Origin: Candidatus Rokuibacteriota bacterium
GTDB taxonomy: Bacteria; Methylomirabilota; Methylomirabilia; Rokubacteriales; JACPHL01
NCBI GenBank assembly: GCA_016188625.1
Contig: JACPHL010000180.1
Coordinates: forward strand, 1-10,204
DNA: 10,204 bases
Reading direction: 5' to 3'
Position 1 is the first letter of the stretch. Each line of letters starts with the position of its first letter. Positions 6,343-10,204 of this stretch are shown here, piece by piece. The notes beneath the pieces are model-generated. The model was not told the origin of the DNA. It worked only from the letters and a program-made list of their open reading frames with translations, and did no database searches. The translations under genes were made by a program, and so were the position numbers.

Positions 6343-6371
6343 ACTATACGGGAGCCCCGAGGGGAGGTCAA
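6343..6371 (-). promoter_or_regulatory. Sigma70-like promoter for mrp, predicted leaderless
   Basis: On the minus strand TTGACC (6366-6371), a 17-nt spacer and TATAGT (6343-6348) match the consensus at five of six bases each. It fits inside the 40-nt gap between the CMD-family stop (6374) and the mrp ATG. With normal -10 to +1 spacing, transcription starts at about 6336-6333, zero to three bases before the ATG. An inverted repeat GAGGTC/GACCTC (6364-6369 with 6380-6385) overlaps the -35 and might be an operator. Confidence 0.65.
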
Positions 6372-6373
6372 GC

Positions 6374-6751
6374 CTACTCGACCTCCACCCGCTGGACCGG
6401 GAAGCACTCCTTCCAGGCCTCGTAGCCGAGCATGAACCGGGGGACCCCCGCGGGGAGGACGCAGAGCTCCAGGACCTCCAGGACCTCCTCCTTGGTCGCC
6501 CCCTCCCTCGCCGCGACCTTGATGTGCCCCTGGATGTGCTCCTTCCCCGCGCCCAGCACGGTCAGGATCGCGGTGAAGAGCAGCTCCTTGGTCTTCCGGT
6601 CCAGGCGGCGCGGGTTCGTGTAGGCGGCCTCGAGGAGCCCGTCCAGGGCCCGCATGAACGGGAGATCCTCGGCGACCAGGACCTGGTGGTAGTCCAGGGC
6701 GTACCCCCGCTTGGCGATCATCTCCTTGAGGAAGGCCTTCCGCTCGTCCAC
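6374..6751 (-). CDS. Carboxymuconolactone decarboxylase (CMD) family protein
   Basis: A 125-residue all-helical protein of the CMD/AhpD superfamily. From the chosen start, KTKELLFTAILTVLGAGKEHIQGHIKVAAREGATKEEVLEVLELCVLPAGVPRFMLGYEA (quoted over residues about 54-112; key points are Glu-His, Gly-His and Gly-Ala-Thr-Lys-Glu-Glu-Val) matches the core CMD domain. The AhpD-type CxxC redox motif is absent; the site has EHIQGH in its place, so peroxidase-linked disulfide chemistry is unlikely. Function beyond the fold cannot be assigned: decarboxylase-like or unknown. An upstream in-frame GTG at 6781 gives ten extra residues, but AAGGAGG (6759-6765) lies seven bases before the GTG at 6749-6751, so that start is preferred. 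It is the first gene of the minus-strand set, 40 nt before mrp, which has its own promoter. Confidence 0.85.
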   Translation of the reverse strand: MDERKAFLKEMIAKRGYALDYHQVLVAEDLPFMRALDGLLEAAYTNPRRLDRKTKELLFTAILTVLGAGKEHIQGHIKVAAREGATKEEVLEVLELCVLPAGVPRFMLGYEAWKECFPVQRVEVE

Positions 6752-6758
6752 GGTCACT

Positions 6759-6765
6759 CCTCCTT
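6759..6765 (-). promoter_or_regulatory. Ribosome-binding site that fixes the CMD-family start
   Basis: AAGGAGG on the minus strand, a full-length match to the anti-SD, lies seven bases before the GTG at 6751. This favours the 125-residue product over the 135-residue form starting at GTG 6781. Confidence 0.75.
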
Positions 6766-6828
6766 CGGTGGCAGGCTCCACCAGGAGCCGGGTGGCGAGG
6801 TCCGGGTCCGCTCCGACGACGGTGTTTC

Positions 6829-6837
6829 AGCATACCA
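6829..6837 (-). promoter_or_regulatory. Possible extended -10 promoter for the CMD-family gene
   Basis: The minus strand reads TGGTATGCT, an extended -10 (TGn plus a 4-of-6 hexamer), in the only AT-richer patch upstream of the gene. I see no -35 at the right distance. Leader would be about 70 nt to the GTG start at 6751. Weak, based on one element. Confidence 0.3.
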
Positions 6838-6911
6838 CGCGCCGGGGCCCCGCGGTTCGATCCCGGATCGCCCGGGCCGGCCCGGGCCGGGGGCGGGGAC
6901 CATTTAAGGGA

Positions 6912-6941
6912 TTGCGCGGCGCCGGGGGACTCTGCTAGAAA
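6912..6941 (+). promoter_or_regulatory. Possible promoter for the persulfide dioxygenase gene
   Basis: TTGCGC (6912-6917), an 18-nt spacer and TAGAAA (6936-6941) preceded by TGC form an extended -10 candidate with a poor -35. It is the best pair in the divergent region and would give a leader of about 43 nt before the ATG at 6991. An activator may be needed if it is real. Confidence 0.35.
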
Positions 6942-6990
6942 AAGGGGAGATGGCCGCATCAGGAGCGGGGACCCGGACGGGAGGGCGCGC

Positions 6991-8361
6991 ATGATCTTCA
7001 AGGCGCTGGCCAACGAGGCCTCGGGCTGTCTCGCCTACCTCCTCGGCTGCGGGACCACGGGCGTGGCCGCCCTCATCGATCCCTCCCGGGCCGAGATCGA
7101 GGAGTACGCGGCCCTGGCCCAGGCCAAGGGGCTGACCCTCACCCACGTCCTCGACACCCACATCCATGCCGACCACGTCTCGGGGGCCCGCGAGCTGGCG
7201 GCCCGGACCGGGGCGGGGCTCCACCTCCACGAGGCGGCCGAGGCCCGCTACGCCTTCATCCCCCTCCGGGACGGCCAGGAGCTGGAGCTGGGGAGGGTGA
7301 GGCTGCGCGTGCTCCACACCCCGGGGCACACCCCGGAGAGCATCTGCCTGCTCGTCTCGGACACCACCCGTTCGCCCGATCCGTGGTTCGTCCTCACCGG
7401 GGACACCCTCTTCGTCGGGGACGTGGGGCGGCCGGACTTCGGCGGGGAGGGCGCGGCGGCCCGGCTCCACGACAGCCTCTTCGGGCGCCTCCTGGCGCTG
7501 GACGACGCCGTGGAGGTCTACCCGGCCCACGGGGCCGGCTCGGTCTGCGGCCGCGCCATGTCCGCCAAGCTCGGCTCGACCATCGGCTTCGAGCGGCGCT
7601 TCAACCCGGCGCTGCGGCACCGGGACAAGGAGGCCTTCGTCCGGGCCCTGATGGCCGACCTGCCGCCGCGGCCCGCCAACTTCGAGCAGGTGATCGCCAA
7701 GAACAGGGGGGTGCTCATGCTCCAGCGACCGAACCCCAAGGCCCTGGCGCCCAAGGACCTGCCGGCCGTGGTGGACCGGGGGGCGGTCCTCGTGGACATC
7801 CGCCACCCGCAGCTCTTCGGGGACGGCCACATCGCCGGGAGCCTGAACGTCTGGATCGACAGCCCCCAGTTCGCCGAGCGGGTCGGGTGGTTCGTCCCCA
7901 TGGAGCGCTCCCTGGTCCTCGTCGCCGAGACCGAGGTGGACGTCGCCCGGGCCATCGGCGCCCTGATGCGGGTGGGGCTCGACGCGATCGCGGGCTACCT
8001 GGTGGGGTCGGCCGGGGTGGAGGAGTCCGGCCTCCCGGTCGCCCGGTTCCCGACCATCGGGGTCGCGGAGCTCCGCCACCGCCTGGCGCAGAACCCCGAG
8101 CTCCTGGTGGTGGACGTCCGGGAGCCGTTCGAGTGGGAGGACGGGCACATCCCGGGCGCCCGCCACATCCCCATGGGCCAGATCCCGGCCCGCCACGGCG
8201 AGCTCCCCCGGGATCGCCCCCTCGCCCTCATCTGCCGCGGGGGCCCGCGCTCCGGGACCTCGGCCAGCCTCCTCCTCCGGCAGGGGTTCGGCCGCGTCAT
8301 GAACGTCTGGGGCGGCATGACCCACTGGGAGCAGGCCGGCTTCCCGGTCGAGTCATCGTGA
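6991..8361 (+). CDS. Persulfide dioxygenase-rhodanese fusion (CstB-like, MBL + pseudo-rhodanese + rhodanese)
   Basis: A 456-residue cytosolic three-domain enzyme. Residues about 1-230 are a metallo-beta-lactamase-fold domain of the ETHE1/persulfide dioxygenase type: THIHADH (His57, His59, Asp61, His62), TPGHT (His113), GDTLFVGDVGRPD (Asp138) and YPAHGAGSVCG (His180, Cys186). By analogy with ETHE1, His57, His113 and Asp138 would bind a single iron. A rhodanese-like domain at about 250-350 has Ala312 where the catalytic Cys is expected (LVLVAETE), so it is inactive. The last domain (about 355-455) has VDVREPFEWEDGHIPGA and the loop CRGGPRSG with Cys415 intact. This is the layout of Staphylococcus aureus CstB, which oxidises low-molecular-weight persulfides and yields thiosulfate; sulfide detoxification is the likely role. 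The ATG start has GGGAGGG five bases upstream. It diverges from the CMD gene and precedes a small exported protein by 44 nt. Confidence 0.92.
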   Translation: MIFKALANEASGCLAYLLGCGTTGVAALIDPSRAEIEEYAALAQAKGLTLTHVLDTHIHADHVSGARELAARTGAGLHLHEAAEARYAFIPLRDGQELELGRVRLRVLHTPGHTPESICLLVSDTTRSPDPWFVLTGDTLFVGDVGRPDFGGEGAAARLHDSLFGRLLALDDAVEVYPAHGAGSVCGRAMSAKLGSTIGFERRFNPALRHRDKEAFVRALMADLPPRPANFEQVIAKNRGVLMLQRPNPKALAPKDLPAVVDRGAVLVDIRHPQLFGDGHIAGSLNVWIDSPQFAERVGWFVPMERSLVLVAETEVDVARAIGALMRVGLDAIAGYLVGSAGVEESGLPVARFPTIGVAELRHRLAQNPELLVVDVREPFEWEDGHIPGARHIPMGQIPARHGELPRDRPLALICRGGPRSGTSASLLLRQGFGRVMNVWGGMTHWEQAGFPVESS

Positions 8362-8405
8362 AGCCATCTGCGTGTGACCCGGGGCGCGGCGTGAGGGATG
8401 GAGGC

Positions 8406-8720
8406 ATGCTGAGAAGAGGCCGGCTATGGCGAGGGGGGCGGGCGTGGGCCTGGCTCCTCCTTCTCGGGCTCGTCCTCCCGGCACCCGTCGCCCTTCTCGA
8501 CTCGTTCGAGGCGCCCCTCGCCCCGGGGATCCCCGACGGCGACGATGATGAGCCGTTCGCCAGCCTGGCCGACCCCGGCTTCAAGCCGCTCGGGCCGATC
8601 CCGTCCCCTGCCCTCGATCTGCCCCGGCACGTAGAAAGGGCCGCCCTGCCGGAGCCGGGCCGACCGGCGCCCGCAGTCGCTGCCCTCCCCACCCCCTCCC
8701 GCTCGCCGCCGCTCCTCTAG
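8406..8720 (+). CDS. Small exported acidic, proline-rich protein of unknown function
   Basis: A 104-residue frame I do not recognise. It begins with a basic stretch (MLRRGRLWRGGRAW), then a hydrophobic segment at about 15-31 (AWLLLLGLVLPAPVALL), consistent with a signal peptide or an N-terminal membrane anchor. The rest is low in structure: an acidic DGDDDEPF patch at 44-51 and many prolines in the C-terminal half, with no Cys. GAGGGA (8393-8398) lies seven bases before the ATG. It follows the persulfide dioxygenase gene by 44 nt on the same strand and may be cotranscribed. Codon third positions are G/C-rich as in neighbouring genes. It could still be a spurious frame in GC-rich DNA, but the start, SD and signal-like N-terminus together favour a real gene. 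Confidence 0.6.
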   Translation: MLRRGRLWRGGRAWAWLLLLGLVLPAPVALLDSFEAPLAPGIPDGDDDEPFASLADPGFKPLGPIPSPALDLPRHVERAALPEPGRPAPAVAALPTPSRSPPLL

Positions 8721-8952
8721 CCCGCCTCCCTCCGGCGCGCGCCGGCTGCGGTCGCTCCTGGCCGCAGCGCGACTCTCCTCACCCCGCCGGAGGAGGCGTC
8801 CCCCAACGTGCACGGGCCGGGAATCGTCGCCGGCATCGAGGCCCCTGACCGCCCCCCTGCGGGTGTGCGCTGCTCGGGGGCCGGCACCGGCGGCGCTCCC
8901 ACACTCATCGGCGAGGCAGAGCCGCCTGTCCCCCGGGCGGAGAGAGGTGTGG
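8721..8952. other. Intergenic region with perfect palindromes
   Basis: No gene is supported in these 232 nt. Close after the small exported gene lie a perfect 14-bp palindrome CCGGCGCGCGCCGG (8732-8745) and, sharing its last base, a hairpin GCTGCGG/CCGCAGC (8745-8751 with 8762-8768, 10-nt loop). They may help end transcription but have no T-run. I found no -35/-10 pair for the glycosyltransferase; the sequence is too GC-rich to call one. Confidence 0.5.
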
Positions 8953-10083
8953 ATGAACGGGACCCTCCGCGTCCTCCAGGTCTACCCCAAGGCGGATTCG
9001 TTCACCGGGGCCGCGATCCAGCTCCGCGAGCTGGCCGAGGGGCTCGCCCGCCGCGGGCACCGGGTCGTCGTGGCGACCCGGCCGAGCCAGGAGTGGGCCG
9101 CGTGGGCCCGCGAGGCGGGGATCCCCCACGTCGGGGTCCCCATGCGCCATGCCCTGGACCTCGCCTCGGCCCTCGGCCTCCGCCGCCTGATCCGGGAGCA
9201 CGCGATCCGGGTCGTCCACGCCCACAAGGGGCTCGGCCGCACCCTCCTCCTCTGGGCCGGGCTCGTCGGCCCGCTCCCGCCCCTCGTCGTCAACCGCGGG
9301 GTGAGCTTCCCCCTGAGCCGATGGAGCGCCCTGGCCGATCGCTCCCGGCGGGTCGCGCGGATCGTGGCCGTCTCCGGGTCGATCAAGGCCGGGCTGGTGG
9401 CCAGGGGGATCCCGGCCGGGAAGATCGAGGTGATCTACTCCGGGACCGACACCGAGCGGTTCGACCCGGGGCGCGCGGACGGCGCCGGGATCCGGCGGGA
9501 GCTCGGCCTCGGCCCCGGCGCCCTCCTGATCGCCCAGATCGGGGTCCGGAGCTGGAAGGGGAACGACGACGCCCTCGCCGCCTTCGCCCAAGTCCGGGCG
9601 GCGCGCCCCGAGGCGCATCTGCTGCTCGTCGGCGCCAAGCCCGAGCGGCGCCGGGCCCTGGAGGCGCAGGCCGAACGGCTCGGCCTCGGCGCGGCCGTGA
9701 CCGTGTGGGGCTATCGGACCGACATCCCCGAGATCCTGGCCGCAGCCGACCTCGCCGTGGACGCCTCCTACGCCGGGCTCGGCCTAACCGGGACGCTCCG
9801 AGAATCCCTGGCGATGGAGACCCCCGTGATCGCGACCCGGATCGAGGGGAACCCCGAGCTGGTCCGCCACGAGGTCACCGGCCTCCTCGTCCCGCCCCGG
9901 GACCCCGCGGCGCTGGCCGGGGCGATCCTCCGCCTCCTCGCCGACCCGGTCCTGGCCCAGACCCTGGGACGGGCCGGTCGCAAGCTGGTGCTCGAGCGCT
10001 TCTCGACCCGGATCAAGCTCGAGCGGCTGGAGGCCTTCTACCGCGACCTCGTCGGGGCCCGAGGTCCCTCGGAGGGGGGCTGA
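8953..10083 (+). CDS. GT4-type glycosyltransferase (GT-B fold)
   Basis: A 376-residue family-4-like glycosyltransferase, probably acting on a lipid- or envelope-linked acceptor at the cytoplasmic face of the membrane. The N-terminal half has RVLQVYPKADSFTGAAIQLRELAEGLARRGH (residues 6-36 in pieces), with the Gly-Ala acceptor loop, and VVHAHKG (87-93). The donor half has VIYSGTDTERFDP (160-172), IAQIGVRSWKGNDDAL, LLLVGAKPE, VTVWGYRTDIPEILAAADL and RESLAMETPVIATRIEGNPELV (283-304 in pieces). The second Glu of the retaining GT4 motif is Glu284; the first appears replaced by Ala274 (SYAGLGLTG), with longer spacing. The ATG at 8953 is chosen over an upstream frame from 8863 and a GTG at 8947 because the protein then starts at the conserved first strand and GAGAGAGG precedes it closely. 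No other sugar gene is in view, so the sugar and product are unknown. Confidence 0.88.
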   Translation: MNGTLRVLQVYPKADSFTGAAIQLRELAEGLARRGHRVVVATRPSQEWAAWAREAGIPHVGVPMRHALDLASALGLRRLIREHAIRVVHAHKGLGRTLLLWAGLVGPLPPLVVNRGVSFPLSRWSALADRSRRVARIVAVSGSIKAGLVARGIPAGKIEVIYSGTDTERFDPGRADGAGIRRELGLGPGALLIAQIGVRSWKGNDDALAAFAQVRAARPEAHLLLVGAKPERRRALEAQAERLGLGAAVTVWGYRTDIPEILAAADLAVDASYAGLGLTGTLRESLAMETPVIATRIEGNPELVRHEVTGLLVPPRDPAALAGAILRLLADPVLAQTLGRAGRKLVLERFSTRIKLERLEAFYRDLVGARGPSEGG

Positions 10084-10097
10084 CGCCCCCCTTCCGA
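10069..10097 (+). terminator. Strong hairpin with the glycosyltransferase stop codon in its loop
   Basis: TCGGA-GGGGGGC (10069-10080) pairs with GCCCCCC-T-TCCGA (10085-10097), giving 12 base pairs with a single bulged T. The loop is TGAC, containing the TGA stop (10081-10083). It is a candidate transcript end or 3'-protecting structure, but no T-tract follows, so it is not a classical intrinsic terminator. Confidence 0.45.
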
Positions 10098-10204
10098 ACC
10101 TCCCCCCAAGATTGGGCGGGCAGAGCCCGCGCCACGCGCCGGGCCTCGGGGGGCCGGGCAGAAAGCGAGGGGGAGAGCGGCGCCAGCTGGGGTACAATGG
10201 GCCG
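10098..10204. other. Right edge, second hairpin and a lone -10-like hexamer
   Basis: A small perfect hairpin GCGGGC-AGA-GCCCGC lies at 10116-10130. TACAAT at 10193-10198 is a 5-of-6 match to the -10 consensus, and may belong to a promoter of a plus-strand gene beyond the window, but no -35 is present at 16-18 nt upstream. No gene is visible. Confidence 0.35.

Noticed and set aside
4489-6435. A 648-codon plus-strand open frame across the LON and mrp genes
   Set aside because: Same reason: shadow of mrp and the LON-domain gene, with biased His/Asp/Gly/Val composition.
6904-8325. A 473-codon minus-strand open frame over the persulfide dioxygenase gene
   Set aside because: It is the antisense shadow of a fully recognisable three-domain enzyme and has no recognisable domain of its own.
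8863-8952. A 30-residue N-terminal extension of the glycosyltransferase
   Set aside because: The extension is unlike the GT4 N-terminus, and the ATG at 8953 directly precedes the first Rossmann strand with a nearby SD.
10193-10198. TACAAT as a full promoter at the right edge
   Set aside because: There is no -35 or extended -10 with it and its gene would lie outside the window.
1-10204. CRISPR array, insertion sequence, tRNA or rRNA
   Set aside because: No regularly spaced repeats, no transposase motifs or terminal inverted repeats around a gene, and no recognisable tRNA arms or rRNA signature were seen on reading; a tRNAscan and Infernal run would be needed to exclude small RNAs formally.

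Overview
The window is very GC-rich (about 70% by eye) bacterial DNA. It has dense, short-gapped genes, many GTG/TTG-compatible starts, strong Shine-Dalgarno sequences and strong G/C third-position bias. The bias opens very long spurious antisense frames over the real genes. The gene mix suggests a free-living high-GC bacterium of the Rokubacteria / Methylomirabilota / deltaproteobacterial kind: an aerobic persulfide dioxygenase, a semialdehyde dehydrogenase, Mrp, FmdB and a YdjM-type membrane hydrolase. There is no rRNA or marker gene here, so the taxonomic guess is inference only. I see no insertion sequence, phage gene, CRISPR array, tRNA or rRNA. This looks like ordinary chromosomal housekeeping and stress territory.

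The left two thirds is read from the minus strand, from about 6750 leftward. The order of transcription is: a carboxymuconolactone-decarboxylase-family protein (6374-6751); the Fe-S scaffold/carrier ATPase Mrp (5245-6333) followed by a stand-alone LON substrate-binding-domain protein (4552-5211); a 284-nt hairpin-rich gap; a YdjM-type inner-membrane metal-dependent hydrolase (3338-4267) overlapping by ATGA a secreted two-PDZ protein (2649-3341); a succinate-semialdehyde-dehydrogenase-like ALDH (1071-2525); and a small zinc-ribbon FmdB protein (784-948) coupled to a DJ-1/PfpI protein (246-770). This set closes with a good intrinsic terminator at 194-228. Three sigma70-like promoters can be read directly in the short gaps before mrp, the ALDH and fmdB. 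The mrp promoter is so close to the start codon that a leaderless or near-leaderless mRNA is predicted.

The right third is read from the plus strand, diverging from a roughly 240-nt region. It holds a three-domain persulfide dioxygenase / pseudo-rhodanese / rhodanese fusion of CstB type (6991-8361), a small exported acidic, proline-rich protein of unknown function (8406-8720), a 232-nt gap with perfect palindromes, and a GT4-type glycosyltransferase (8953-10083). The stop codon of the glycosyltransferase lies in the loop of a very strong GC hairpin.

Taken together, the FmdB-PfpI pair, the CstB-like enzyme and Mrp fit thiol / reactive-sulfur / Fe-S homeostasis, but they are not one operon and the link is inference. 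I did not find a convincing undescribed system. The most useful second looks are the leaderless mrp promoter, the dyad inside the fmdB promoter spacer, the CstB-type domain layout outside Firmicutes, the YdjM-PDZ pair and the glycosyltransferase with an altered catalytic motif.
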